The position numbers and the translations under genes are program-made. Below are positions 41,345 through 51,367 of a stretch of DNA of 64,000 bases, in pieces. Location of the stretch: NCBI RefSeq assembly GCF_003206045.1, contig NZ_PZJM01000001.1, positions 186,807 through 250,806 of the forward strand. The letters are read 5' to 3'. This DNA is from Salinicola lusitanus (GTDB taxonomy: Bacteria; Pseudomonadota; Gammaproteobacteria; Pseudomonadales; Halomonadaceae). Under the pieces are notes generated by a model. The model saw only the letters and a program-made list of their open reading frames with translations, did not search any database and was not told where the DNA came from. Position 1 is the stretch's first letter. Each line of letters starts with the position of its first letter.

Positions 41345-42394
41345 ATGAGCCAGCAGCCATCCGAGGAAAAGACGCTACCGCCGTCGACGAAGAAGCTGCG
41401 CGACGCCCGCAAGAAGGGCCAGGTCTCCAAGAGCGCGGACCTGGTCACGGCCATGGTGCTGCTGGCCTGTACACTCTACATCGCGGTCAGCGCCAGCCAT
41501 ATCATCGCCCGGGTTCAGGGCCTGCTCGACACCATCGCGCGGCTCTACACCGAGCCCTTCGACTCGCTGTGGCCGCGGCTGGTCGCGCAGGCGGGCGAAG
41601 TGCTGCTGCTCTCGGTGGTACCGCTGGTGGCACTCACCTTCGTGATCATCGTGCTGACCAACATCGTGGTGTCGCAGGGTTTCGTCTTCGCCACCGAACC
41701 GGTGCTGCCCAAGGCGGAGAAAGTCGATCCGGTGCAGGGGTTCAAACGCATCTTCTCGATGCGCGGCCTGATCGAATTCCTCAAGTCGCTGTTCAAGATG
41801 GTGGCGCTGGGGGTCGCCCTGATCGTGGTCTATGGCCTGGGCCTGCAGTCGCTGATGGAGTCGTCGAGCTGCGGGTTCGGCTGCATCCAGGGGACTTTTC
41901 TCGATCTGCTGCAGCCGCTGGTGATCACGGCGCTGATCGCGTTCCTGCTGGTGGGCGGCTTCGACGTGATGCTGCAGCGCTGGCTGTTCCGCCGCGACCA
42001 GCGCATGACCAAGACCGAGCAGAAGCGGGAACGCAAGGATCAGGAAGGCGACCCGACGATGAACCAGGAGCGCCGCAAGCGGCGGCGTGAGATGCATCAG
42101 CTGAACGCCAAGGTCGGCGTGCAGCACGCCTCGATGATGATCGGCACCGAAGATGGCTGGCTGGTCGGTATTCGCTACGTGCGCGGCGAAACACCAGTGC
42201 CGCTGGTCACCTGCAAGGCGTCGCCGGACCAGGCCGCGGCGCTGCTGGTGAGTGCCAACTCCCGCCACCTCCCCCGGGCAGCGGACGCCACGCTCGCTGC
42301 CAGCATCGCCAGACGGGCCAGCAACGGCGACCCGATACCCGACGGGACCTTCCAGTCGGTGGCTGACCTGCTGGTGGCTGCCAAGCTGATCTGA
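41345..42394 (+). CDS. sctU: T3SS export switch protein SctU (YscU/RhcU), lacking NPTH
   Basis: A 349-residue FlhB/YscU-family protein. The N-terminal signature STKKLRDARKKGQVSKSADL, four transmembrane segments and the charged linker KTEQKRERKDQEGDPTMNQE are normal. The cytosolic domain continues with VGIRYVRGETPVPLVTCKA. At the place of the self-cleavage motif NPTH the sequence is TEDG (residues 268-271; 42146-42157), so the Asn-Pro cleavage that switches substrate classes is impossible here. The protein is otherwise intact. It is the last gene of the locus, 27 bp after the large repeat protein. Confidence 0.93.
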   Translation: MSQQPSEEKTLPPSTKKLRDARKKGQVSKSADLVTAMVLLACTLYIAVSASHIIARVQGLLDTIARLYTEPFDSLWPRLVAQAGEVLLLSVVPLVALTFVIIVLTNIVVSQGFVFATEPVLPKAEKVDPVQGFKRIFSMRGLIEFLKSLFKMVALGVALIVVYGLGLQSLMESSSCGFGCIQGTFLDLLQPLVITALIAFLLVGGFDVMLQRWLFRRDQRMTKTEQKRERKDQEGDPTMNQERRKRRREMHQLNAKVGVQHASMMIGTEDGWLVGIRYVRGETPVPLVTCKASPDQAAALLVSANSRHLPRAADATLAASIARRASNGDPIPDGTFQSVADLLVAAKLI

Positions 42395-42397
42395 ACG

Positions 42398-42967
42398 TCA
42401 GTCGACATCTTCCACGGCCAGCGCGCGGACGATCCAGCGCCGGAGATTGGCGGCGGTCGCCGATTCGCGATCGTACAGCAGGCGGTAGGTCATCGGCGCC
42501 ACCACGCCGTCGACGAGGCGCTCCAGAGAAGGCACCGCCTCCTCGCCGCGCGCGAGCGCACGCTCCCGCAGTGTCGTCATGAGCGATTCGCTGTAGCGGC
42601 AGCAGCGCTCGCGACGGCCGTTATCCGCGCTGGCCATCACATCGTTGAGGGCGCGCTGCCCGGGCACCGAGGCCATCTCCTCGAGATACTGCTCGCCCCA
42701 GGCCTGTAGATCGCCAGCCAGGGTACCGGTATCTACGGGGTCTTCATCGGGGCGCATGCGCTCGACCGAGACATCGGCGACCAGTTCCGCCAGATTCCCC
42801 CAGCGCCGGTAGATCGTCGACGGCGTGACGCCGGCCAGTTCGGCGACCTGGGGCACCGTCAATTCATCGCGCGATTTGACCGCCTGCAGCTCGCGAACGG
42901 CCTGATGGACGGCTTCCTGTACCCGGGCACTGCGCCCGCCCGGTCTGACGGCTTCTTTGATCGGCAT
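42398..42967 (-). CDS. TetR-family transcriptional repressor
   Basis: A 189-residue TetR protein. The helix-turn-helix is TVPQVAELAGVTPSTIYRRW (about residues 37-56). The C-terminal ligand-binding helices include SLERLVDGVVAPMTYRLLYD, a pattern of TetR_C_16-type domains. It is divergent from an MFS exporter gene with 91 bp between starts, and probably represses it until a substrate binds. It begins just after sctU on the opposite strand and marks the end of the secretion locus. Confidence 0.9.
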   Translation of the reverse strand: MPIKEAVRPGGRSARVQEAVHQAVRELQAVKSRDELTVPQVAELAGVTPSTIYRRWGNLAELVADVSVERMRPDEDPVDTGTLAGDLQAWGEQYLEEMASVPGQRALNDVMASADNGRRERCCRYSESLMTTLRERALARGEEAVPSLERLVDGVVAPMTYRLLYDRESATAANLRRWIVRALAVEDVD

Positions 42968-42991
42968 GGCGGTTCACTGATGAAGAATACA

Positions 42992-43054
42992 AACGCAAAA
43001 TATTTGCTTTATGAGTCTGCTAAGTTCAAACTCTCTCTAACGCAAAATTTTAGC
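42992..43054. promoter_or_regulatory. Paired candidate TetR operators
   Basis: A 10-bp direct repeat AACGCAAAAT occurs at 42992-43001 and 43039-43048, 47 bp apart. Each copy begins an imperfect palindrome: GCAAA-ATA-TTTGC at 42995-43007 and a GCAAAATTTTAGC at 43042-43054. They lie in the AT-rich gap between the divergent TetR and MFS genes. Confidence 0.5.
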
Positions 43055-43058
43055 ATTA

Positions 43059-44306
43059 ATGGACACCCTCATGTCACCTCCATCTTCCTCCCCGTCGGCC
43101 AATGGCTATCCGGCCCCCCGGCTCGGTTCGCTGGTCTACTACGCGGTATTGATGGTGACGTTTCTCGCGGCCTCGAGCGCGCCGACGCCACTCTACCGGA
43201 TCTATCAGACCAGCTGGCACTTCTCTACGACCTGGCTGACGCTGGTATTCGCGAGTTACGTCTTCGCGCTGCTGCTGGCGCTGCTGGTCACCGGTTCGCT
43301 ATCCGATTACATCGGTCGGCGACCGGTAGTGGCGATCGCCATCGTCGGCGAGATTATGTCGCTGCTGCTGTTCGTGGTCGCCGACGGGCTCGCCTGGGTA
43401 CTGGCGGCCAGGGTTCTGCAAGGCGTGGCCACCGGTATCGTGACCAGCGCCCTGGCCGCGGCGATGCTCGACAGCGACCATACACGCGGGCCGGTGCTGG
43501 CGAGCATCGCACCGCTCTCCGGGATGGGCATCGGCGCGCTGTTCGCCGGTCTGCTGGTGACCTACGCGCCGGCGCCGATGCGAATGGTCTATCTGGTACT
43601 GATCGTCCTGCTCGTCGTCATGGGTGTCTGTCTCAGGCGTATTCCGGAGAGCGTGACGCCGCGTCCCGGTGCCCTGGCGGCGCTCCGTCCCCGTGCGACG
43701 ATTCCGCCATCCGTGCGCGGGCCACTGTTTCGGGTCATCCCGGCCGTCGTCTCCTCCTGGGCGCTGGGGGGCTTCTCGCTCTCGCTGGGGCCCACCCTGG
43801 TGGAGACGATCAGCGGTGTCCACAACCCGCTGGTGGGCTGCCTGATCACCTTCCTGCTCCCGTTCATCGGCGGCATCAGCGTGCTGGTCCTGCGCGCCCG
43901 ACCGCCACGCCTGGCAGTGCTGCTCGGCACCGCCTGCCTGATCGTCGGCATGTTCGGCTTGCTGCTGGGAGTCCATCAACGGGCGGTAGGGATACTACTG
44001 GTCGGAACGGCGATCGCCGGCATCGGCTTCGGCGCCGCGTTCATGGGCGCCATGCGCGTCGTCATGCCCCTGGCACCGCCCACCGAGCGATCGGCGTTGA
44101 TGGCAGCGTTCTACGTGATTTGCTACCTATCCGCCAGCACGCTGGCACTGGGTGGCGGGATCATGACACAGCACCTGGGCCTGATACCCACCACCTACGC
44201 CTACGGCAGTCTGGTGGCGCTGCTGTCACTGGCCGCGTTCTTCGGAACCTTGACCCAGCGTCCGCCCGAGTCCGAGCCCCGGGCGCAATGCACGAACCCG
44301 GCCTAG
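43059..44306 (+). CDS. MFS transporter, drug-efflux type
   Basis: A 415-residue major facilitator with twelve predicted transmembrane segments. The motif A loop is LLVTGSLSDYIGRRPVVAIA (about residues 79-98) and motif C-like sequence follows in the N-terminal half. It is likely a proton-driven exporter controlled by the divergent TetR repressor. The ATG at 43059 has no clear ribosome site; MSPP at 43071 is an alternative. Its last four bases overlap the convergent DUF533 gene. Confidence 0.88.
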   Translation: MDTLMSPPSSSPSANGYPAPRLGSLVYYAVLMVTFLAASSAPTPLYRIYQTSWHFSTTWLTLVFASYVFALLLALLVTGSLSDYIGRRPVVAIAIVGEIMSLLLFVVADGLAWVLAARVLQGVATGIVTSALAAAMLDSDHTRGPVLASIAPLSGMGIGALFAGLLVTYAPAPMRMVYLVLIVLLVVMGVCLRRIPESVTPRPGALAALRPRATIPPSVRGPLFRVIPAVVSSWALGGFSLSLGPTLVETISGVHNPLVGCLITFLLPFIGGISVLVLRARPPRLAVLLGTACLIVGMFGLLLGVHQRAVGILLVGTAIAGIGFGAAFMGAMRVVMPLAPPTERSALMAAFYVICYLSASTLALGGGIMTQHLGLIPTTYAYGSLVALLSLAAFFGTLTQRPPESEPRAQCTNPA

Positions 44307-44956
44307 GCCGGGCTTTCGTCGGTCTGGCGTTCCAGCGTACGGCAGAGATCGCCGTCGAGCTTGAGCGCTGCCGCCAGTTGATCGAGCCAGGCCCGCTCCA
44401 TCGGGTTCTGTTCGTCGACGATCGCCACGCTGGCCAAGTAGACCTCGCGCGCCGCCTGGGGTGAATCGGCAGCGCGGGCGATGGCATCGGCGTCCAGTGG
44501 CGCGGACATCTGCTGCTCCACCCAGGCGTGAAGTTCGTCATCCGCGCCCAAGGCGTCGATCTGCTCGGCCAGCGCGGCCCGCTCCTGGGCATCGATATGG
44601 CCGTCGGCACGCGCAGCGGCGATCATCGCCTGCAGGATCAACAGGCTGCGGGTCTCCTGCCGCTCGCCGGAGAGCTGCTCCAGCGGCTGGTCCGTTGCGT
44701 TCGTCGCCTCGGCGGGCGCCGATTTCTGCTCCTGATGCGCCTGCCAGGCTTTCCAGGCCAGGGCGCCCAGGCCAGCCAGGGCGCCGTACTTGATCGCCTT
44801 GCCGCCCATGCTACGCCCGCGCTTGCTGCCGACGAGCATGCCCAACGCACCACCGCCGAGCAGTGACTTGATGTCGAAACCGCTGCTGCCGGACTTCTGG
44901 CGCTGACCGCTACCCGCCTGCTTCATGAGCTGGGAAAGGATCCGTTGTGCGTTCAT
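44303..44956 (-). CDS. DUF533 family protein, YebE-like
   Basis: A 217-residue protein. The N-terminal half has a Gly/Ala-rich segment (FDIKSLLGGGALGMLVGSKR, KYGALAGLGALAWKAW) that is probably a membrane-associated helix. The C-terminal half is a TerB-like helical domain: LLILQAMIAAARADGHIDAQ, ERAALAEQIDALG and AREVYLASVAIVDEQNPMER. The order matches E. coli YebE. The biochemical role is unknown; YebE is linked to envelope stress responses in E. coli. Confidence 0.85.
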   Translation of the reverse strand: MNAQRILSQLMKQAGSGQRQKSGSSGFDIKSLLGGGALGMLVGSKRGRSMGGKAIKYGALAGLGALAWKAWQAHQEQKSAPAEATNATDQPLEQLSGERQETRSLLILQAMIAAARADGHIDAQERAALAEQIDALGADDELHAWVEQQMSAPLDADAIARAADSPQAAREVYLASVAIVDEQNPMERAWLDQLAAALKLDGDLCRTLERQTDESPA

Positions 44957-45183
44957 CTGCTGTACTCCGCTGCCTGTCGAGAAGAAGTGACGTCGCCAGC
45001 GACGCCCCCCGGGCCACGGCGCCGGCCAGGTGTGCCAGTTTGCCGCAGCGGCGGGTACTCAAGGCGCTGGCGCAAACGCCGATAAAACGTACTCGGCACC
45101 CACGCGGATCGGCGCCGTTCCGGCCGACACCCGCGTGGTGACGCCCGGCACTCGGATACTAAGGGAAGGCAGGTGAACCAAGC

Positions 45184-46419
45184 ATGAAACGTCTCGCAGA
45201 CATGACCGTGAAGACCAGCTGGCTGCTGGTACTGGTGGCATTCACTCTCCTGGTGCTGGGGGTCGCGGGGTTGGCCGCCTACGCCGTCAACACCGATGTC
45301 TCGCCGGGGTTGATCAACGCCGGCATTGTCGCTGCGGTGGTGGCGACCCTGGTCCTGGTGGCGATCGTGCTGTGGGGCGTGACGGTCAACGTGATTCGTC
45401 CTCTGGAGCGGCTGGTGGCGCACTGCGAGAAGCTCGCCGCCGGCGACCTGTCGGTGCCGGTGGAGCGCCGCGGCAACAATGAGATCGGGCGGCTGTTCGC
45501 GGCCATGGCGCAGACCCAGAGCCATCTCTCGCGCACCGTCGGCAACGTACGCAACGCCTGCGACAACGTGCTCGACGGCGCCAGCGGCATCGCCCAGGGC
45601 AACACCGACCTCTCCTCGCGCACCGAGCAGCAGGCGGCATCGCTGGAGGAGACGGCCGCCAGCATGGAGCAACTGACCTCGACCGTTCGCCAGAACGCCG
45701 ACAACGCCGCCCAGGCCAGCCAGTTGGCGAACGAGGCCACCGGCGTGGCGCACCGCGGTGGCGAGGTGGTCGGCGGCGTGGTGAGCACGATGCACGAGAT
45801 CAGCGAGAACTCGCGCCAGGCGGTGACGCTGCTCGACGCCATCGACGCGGTGGCGTTTCAGACCAATATCCTCGCCCTCAACGCCTCGGTGGAGGCAGCC
45901 CGCGCCGGCGAGCAGGGCCGCGGCTTCGCCGTGGTCGCCAACGAGGTGCAGACACTGGCCAGGCGTTCCGCCGATGCGGCCAAGGCGATCCGCGACCTGA
46001 TCCAGCGCTCCGCCGAGCGAGTCGAGAGCGGCGCCGCCCTGGCCGACAAGGCGGGTACCACGATGAACGACATCGTCACCTCGATCACCCGGGTCAGCGA
46101 GATCATGCACGAGATCGCCGCGGCGTCGGAGGAGCAGAACCACGGCATCACCCAGGTCAATCAGGCGGTGACCCAGATGGATCAGGTCACCCAGCAGAAC
46201 GCCGCCCTGGTGCAGCAGGCCGCCAACGCCGCGCGGGCGCTGGAGGAAGAGGCCAACGAACTGCAGTCGGTGGTTGCGGTATTCCGCCTCGACGCCCGCA
46301 CCGCGACCAGCCCGCGACGCCCGCAGGCCACCCCGCTGCCGGCAGCGAGCGCCAAGCCTGCAAACGCCCGGCCGGCCCGGCGCCGCGAGTCGGAAGCCGC
46401 CGAGTGGGAGGCGTTCTAG
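45184..46419 (+). CDS. Methyl-accepting chemotaxis protein without a periplasmic ligand domain
   Basis: A 411-residue chemoreceptor. Two transmembrane helices (about residues 12-34 and 43-65) are separated by only about ten residues, so there is no sensor domain in the periplasm. A HAMP domain follows (NVIRPLERLVAHCEKLAAGD), then the full signalling domain with hairpin tip AFQTNILALNASVEAARAGE and adaptation helices. The C-terminus ends EWEAF, matching the xWxxF tether for CheR/CheB. It may sense membrane state, cytoplasmic signals or energy. Ribosome site: AGGTGAACC. Confidence 0.92.
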   Translation: MKRLADMTVKTSWLLVLVAFTLLVLGVAGLAAYAVNTDVSPGLINAGIVAAVVATLVLVAIVLWGVTVNVIRPLERLVAHCEKLAAGDLSVPVERRGNNEIGRLFAAMAQTQSHLSRTVGNVRNACDNVLDGASGIAQGNTDLSSRTEQQAASLEETAASMEQLTSTVRQNADNAAQASQLANEATGVAHRGGEVVGGVVSTMHEISENSRQAVTLLDAIDAVAFQTNILALNASVEAARAGEQGRGFAVVANEVQTLARRSADAAKAIRDLIQRSAERVESGAALADKAGTTMNDIVTSITRVSEIMHEIAAASEEQNHGITQVNQAVTQMDQVTQQNAALVQQAANAARALEEEANELQSVVAVFRLDARTATSPRRPQATPLPAASAKPANARPARRRESEAAEWEAF

Positions 46420-46440
46420 GCGTCTCGTCGGCGGGCTTCG

Positions 46441-47061
46441 CTAGTCGATGATCGTGGGCCGCTGCGGCTGGGCATGAAAGGCGAACGCATCCTCGATGTC
46501 CCGGGCGATGACCCTAGGCTCGGAGAGTGGCGGCAGCGCCGTGGGCGAGAAATAGGCGGCATCGTGCACTTCATGCCCGGGATCGAGCGGAGCAGCATCG
46601 AGCCGCTCACAGAGAAAGAACAGCTTGTAGAAATCGAGCACGTCGGCGGGATAAGCGTGCTTCGCCTTGTGGCGGACGGCGTAGAGCCGCTTGGCTTCGA
46701 CCTTGACGCCAGCCTCTTCCCACACTTCCTTGATCGTGTTTTCGGCAGCCGAGAGCCCGACCTCGGCGTAGCCGCCGGGCATCGTCCAGCGTCCGTCCAT
46801 CTTCTCCCTGACCAGCAGAATCCTGCCGTCGTCGATGATCGCCGCGCGCACATCGATCTTGGGGGTGACATGACCCTTGCCCTCGCCCAGGGCCAGGTTC
46901 ACGTGGCCGATGGGGATATCGCCCAACGCCGACATCATCGATGCCGAAATCTCGGCGACTTCTTCATAGCGCTCGCGATCGAACTTGTCGCGGCAGTAGT
47001 GAAGCCCGGTATCGGCCAGCGCCGCGAGCCGCTTGGCCCAGGCAAGCCATTGATCTTCCAT
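46441..47061 (-). CDS. Nudix hydrolase with N-terminal helical domain
   Basis: A 206-residue protein. A helical N-terminal domain (AWAKRLAALADTGLHYCRDK, about residues 8-60) is of the 'Nudix hydrolase N-terminal' type. The Nudix box is GGYAEVGLSAAENTIKEVWE with the EEAG that follows; the usual REUxEE arginine is lysine. Family members of this layout hydrolyse ADP-ribose or other nucleoside diphosphate compounds. It is a single gene, convergent with the chemoreceptor. Confidence 0.88.
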   Translation of the reverse strand: MEDQWLAWAKRLAALADTGLHYCRDKFDRERYEEVAEISASMMSALGDIPIGHVNLALGEGKGHVTPKIDVRAAIIDDGRILLVREKMDGRWTMPGGYAEVGLSAAENTIKEVWEEAGVKVEAKRLYAVRHKAKHAYPADVLDFYKLFFLCERLDAAPLDPGHEVHDAAYFSPTALPPLSEPRVIARDIEDAFAFHAQPQRPTIID

Positions 47062-47161
47062 GGGTCGGTTTCCGATCGCAGAGGGTGGATGACGATGCAG
47101 GTTCGGCTAAAGACTAACAACTGTGGCCGAGGACGTCAGGCAACCACGTAGCGCGGGCATG

Positions 47162-47185
47162 AAAAAGCCCTTCCGAGGAAGGGCT
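47162..47185 (-). terminator. Intrinsic terminator for the Spy-like gene
   Basis: On the minus strand, AGCCCTTCC and GGAAGGGCT pair around a two- to four-base loop and are followed by TTTTTC. It lies 20 bp after the stop of the gene at 47207-47956. Confidence 0.85.
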
Positions 47186-47206
47186 GGTGTCGACGTGATA
47201 GCGGCA

Positions 47207-47956
47207 TCAGCCGGCCGCAGGCGCCTCGTGTTCCGGCCGGGGGCCGTGATTCGGGCCATCATGCGGACCGCGCGGCGGCTTGGTCAGCGCTTCGAATGCT
47301 GCGACCTGCTCGTCATCCAGGACCGAGGAGAGCGCGCTGTGACGCTGCTCCAGCAGTTGCTTGAGCTGGGCACCGCGAGCGTCCCGCGATTCGCCATCGC
47401 CCTTCATGTCGGGGCGCTTCAACTGATGCAGGCCATCGAAGAAGGTGCGCTCGGCGTTGAGCACCTTGGCGCTCTGTGCCTGATCGAGATTCCAGGTCGC
47501 GAACAGCGGCGCATAGCGCTGCTCGAGCTGGGCGGTCATCTGCTCGGGATCCAGGCGCGGTCCGCCGTGGTGACGCATCATCGGACGCGGGCGCTCCAGC
47601 ATCTGGTAGGCGTGCAGCTGTTCATCGCTGAGCACGTCGCTGAGTTGCTCGCGCTGCTGCTGGAGCAGGGACTCGATGGCGGCACGGCGCTGCTCCGGCG
47701 CAACCTTGCCATCGGCATCGCCGCGCAACTGGTGCAGGCCAGCGCGGAACTCGCTGTCAGCCTTGGCCAGACGGGCCAGCTTGTCCTCATCGAGGTTCCA
47801 ACTGGCGACCACCGCCTCCTTGAGCGGGTTGGCGTGGGCCATGGGTGCCTCGTGGGGCGCAGGCGGTCTGGGCTGTTCGGTGGGAGCGGCCATGGCCAAC
47901 GGTGACAAGGTGGAAGCGGCAACGGCCAGCGCGATGAGTGACTTGTGAAATTTCAT
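47207..47956 (-). CDS. Spy/LTXXQ-like periplasmic protein with an internal duplication
   Basis: A 249-residue exported protein with a signal peptide (SLIALAVAASTLSPLAMA). Two related helical units follow: VVASWNLDEDKLARLAKADS to LSDVLSDEQLHAYQML, and LFATWNLDQAQSAKVLNAER to LSSVLDDEQVAAFEAL, each about 75 residues. They share the pattern of a Spy/CpxP-type helical hairpin (Q/R-rich, 'LLxxQREQLSxVLxxEQ'). A His/Met/Pro/Arg-rich stretch between them and another at the C-terminus could bind metal. The ATG at 47956 has CGGAG upstream. A clear terminator follows it. Confidence 0.75.
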   Translation of the reverse strand: MKFHKSLIALAVAASTLSPLAMAAPTEQPRPPAPHEAPMAHANPLKEAVVASWNLDEDKLARLAKADSEFRAGLHQLRGDADGKVAPEQRRAAIESLLQQQREQLSDVLSDEQLHAYQMLERPRPMMRHHGGPRLDPEQMTAQLEQRYAPLFATWNLDQAQSAKVLNAERTFFDGLHQLKRPDMKGDGESRDARGAQLKQLLEQRHSALSSVLDDEQVAAFEALTKPPRGPHDGPNHGPRPEHEAPAAG

Positions 47957-48094
47957 GACTTCGACTCCGGTTGCGCACCGAGACAAGGTGCAGAAGCACT
48001 ATCGCGCGACTTCGTGCAGGCAGTGTGCAGCGAGCGAGGAAGGTCATTCCACGACATTGGCTGGTCTGCCGCGACCGCGAGATTCGGACAGACA

Positions 48095-48125
48095 CAAAAA
48101 AGCCGCCCTGGGCAGGGCGGCTTTT
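48095..48125. terminator. Bidirectional intrinsic terminator
   Basis: AAAAAAGCCGCCCT and AGGGCGGCTTTTG pair around a four-base loop, with A- and T-runs on the two sides. It lies 20 bp after the nrdF stop on the minus strand and can end nrdHIEF transcripts. The T-run on the minus strand (six T) is the stronger. Confidence 0.9.
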
Positions 48126-48144
48126 GTCGAGACAGGCCGTCGGA

Positions 48145-49173
<1,029 letters not shown>

Positions 49174-49189
49174 TCAAACAGATTCAGGC

Positions 49190-51367
49190 TTACAGCGTGC
49201 AGGAAACGCAGCCTTCGACTTCCGTTCCCTCGAGAGCGGCCTGGCGCAGACGAATGTAGTAGATCGTCTTGATGCCTTTGCGCCAGGCGTAGATTTGCGC
49301 GCGGTTGACGTCACGCGTGGTCGCGGTGTCGCGGAAGAACAGCGTCAGCGACAGGCCCTGATCGACGTGCTGCGTCGCTTCGGCGTAGGTGTCGATGATC
49401 TTCTCCGGGCCGAGCTCGTAGGCGTCCTGATAGTACGCCTGATTCTCGTCGGTCAGGTACGGCGCCGGATAGTAGACCCGACCCAGCTTGCCTTCCTTGC
49501 GGATCTCGACCTTGGCCGTCACCGGGTGGATGCTCGAGGTCGAATTGTTGATGTACGAGATCGAGCCAGTGGGCGGAATCGCCTGCAGGTTGCGGTTGAA
49601 CAGCCCGTGGGCCATCACCGATGCCTTGAGTTCGCGCCAGTCGTCCTGGGTCGGGATGGCGATGCCGCTCTTCTCGAACAGACCGCGCACCTTCTCGGTC
49701 TTCGGTTCCCACGCCTGCTCGGTGTACTTGTCGAAGTACTCGCCGCTGGCATAGGTCGACTGCTCGAAGCCGGCGAAGCGCTGGTCGCGCTCGATGGCGA
49801 TACGGTTGGACGCCCGAAGGGCATGGAACGCGATGGTGTAGAAGTAGATGTTGGTGAAATCCAACCCCTCTTCGCTGCCATAGAGAATGTGCTCGCGGGC
49901 CAGGTAGCCGTGCAGGTTCATCTGCCCCAGGCCGATGGCGTGCGACTTGGCGTTGCCTTCGGCGATCGACGGCACCGAGGTGATGTTGCTCATCTCGGAG
50001 ACCGCGGTCAGACCGCGAATGGCCGCCTCTACCGTGGTGCCGAAGTCCGGCGAATCCATGGTCTTGGCGATGTTGAGCGAGCCCAGGTTGCAGGAGATGT
50101 CCTCACCGATATGACGATAGCCGAGATCGTCGTCGTACTCGGTGGGCGTATTGACCTGCAGGATCTCCGAGCAGAGGTTCGACATGTTGATCCGGCCGTG
50201 GATCGGGTTGGCACGGTTTACCGTGTCCTCGAACATCAGATACGGATAGCCGGACTCGAACTGCAGCTCGGCGATGGTCTGGAACAGTTCGCGGGCGTTG
50301 ATCTTCTTCTTGCGGATACGACCGTCGGCGACCATCTCCTCATACTTCTCGGTGACGCTGATGTCGCCGAACGGCACGCCGTAGATGCGCTCCACGTCGT
50401 AGGGCGAGAACAGGTACATCTCCTCGTTGCGCTTGGCCAGCTCGAAGGTGATGTCCGGCATCACGATGCCGAGCGACAGCGTCTTGATGCGGATCTTCTC
50501 GTCGGCGTTCTCGCGCTTGGTGTCGAGGAAACGCAGGATGTCCGGGTGGTGGGCGTTGAGATAGACCGCCCCGGCACCCTGACGCGCGCCCAGTTGGTTG
50601 GCGTAGGAGAAGGCGTCCTCGAGCATCTTCATGATCGGGATGATGCCGGAGGACTGGTTCTCGATGCGCTTGATCGGCGCGCCGGATTCCCGCACGTTGG
50701 AGAGCGAGAACGCCACCCCGCCGCCACGCTTGGAGAGCTGCAGCGCGGAGTTGATCGAGCGCCCGATGGACTCCATGTTGTCCTCGATGCGCAGCAGGAA
50801 GCAGGAGACCAGCTCGCCGCGCTGGCGCTTGCCGCAGTTGAGGAAGGTCGGTGTCGCCGGCTGGAAGCGGCCGTGGATGATCTCCTCGACCAGTTGTCGC
50901 GCCAGGGTCTCGTCGCCGCGCGCCAGGCTCAATGCCACCATGCAGACGCGGTCTTCGAAACGCTCGAGGTAACGCTTGCCGTCGAAGGTCTTGAGCGTGT
51001 AGCTGGTGTAGTACTTGAACGCGCCCAGGAAGCTCTGGAAACGGAATTTCGCCGCGTAGGCCTGATCGAACAGTGCCGTCACGAAGCCGAAGTCGTACTG
51101 GTCGAGCACCTGCTGCTCGTAGTAGCCCTCTTCCACCAGGTAGTCGAGCTTTTCCTTCAGCGAGTGGAAGAACACCGTGTTCTGGTTCACGTGCTGCAGA
51201 AAATACTGACGCGCCGCTTCCTTGTCCTTGTCGAGCTGCAGACGGCCGTTGGCGTCATACAGGTTCAACATGGCATTGAGCGCGTGGTAATCGAGCGCCT
51301 TGGCATTGTGGTCGGCACTGACGGCAGGCCGCACGGTCGTACCCGTATCTAGGCTGAGCGTTTCCAA
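49190..51367 (-). CDS. nrdE: Class Ib ribonucleotide reductase alpha subunit NrdE
   Basis: A 725-residue catalytic subunit. It begins near [19 protein letters not shown], continues with [20 protein letters not shown] (active-site cysteine) and has the barrel loop cysteine in [19 protein letters not shown]. The C-terminus ends GCVSCTL, whose CxxC shuttles electrons from NrdH. No ATG or allosteric-cone extension is seen, as expected for class Ib. The likely start is a TTG at 51367 inside the end of nrdI with AGGGGTGA upstream; a GTG 14 residues before ALDYHA is an alternative. Confidence 0.94.
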   Translation of the reverse strand: METLSLDTGTTVRPAVSADHNAKALDYHALNAMLNLYDANGRLQLDKDKEAARQYFLQHVNQNTVFFHSLKEKLDYLVEEGYYEQQVLDQYDFGFVTALFDQAYAAKFRFQSFLGAFKYYTSYTLKTFDGKRYLERFEDRVCMVALSLARGDETLARQLVEEIIHGRFQPATPTFLNCGKRQRGELVSCFLLRIEDNMESIGRSINSALQLSKRGGGVAFSLSNVRESGAPIKRIENQSSGIIPIMKMLEDAFSYANQLGARQGAGAVYLNAHHPDILRFLDTKRENADEKIRIKTLSLGIVMPDITFELAKRNEEMYLFSPYDVERIYGVPFGDISVTEKYEEMVADGRIRKKKINARELFQTIAELQFESGYPYLMFEDTVNRANPIHGRINMSNLCSEILQVNTPTEYDDDLGYRHIGEDISCNLGSLNIAKTMDSPDFGTTVEAAIRGLTAVSEMSNITSVPSIAEGNAKSHAIGLGQMNLHGYLAREHILYGSEEGLDFTNIYFYTIAFHALRASNRIAIERDQRFAGFEQSTYASGEYFDKYTEQAWEPKTEKVRGLFEKSGIAIPTQDDWRELKASVMAHGLFNRNLQAIPPTGSISYINNSTSSIHPVTAKVEIRKEGKLGRVYYPAPYLTDENQAYYQDAYELGPEKIIDTYAEATQHVDQGLSLTLFFRDTATTRDVNRAQIYAWRKGIKTIYYIRLRQAALEGTEVEGCVSCTL

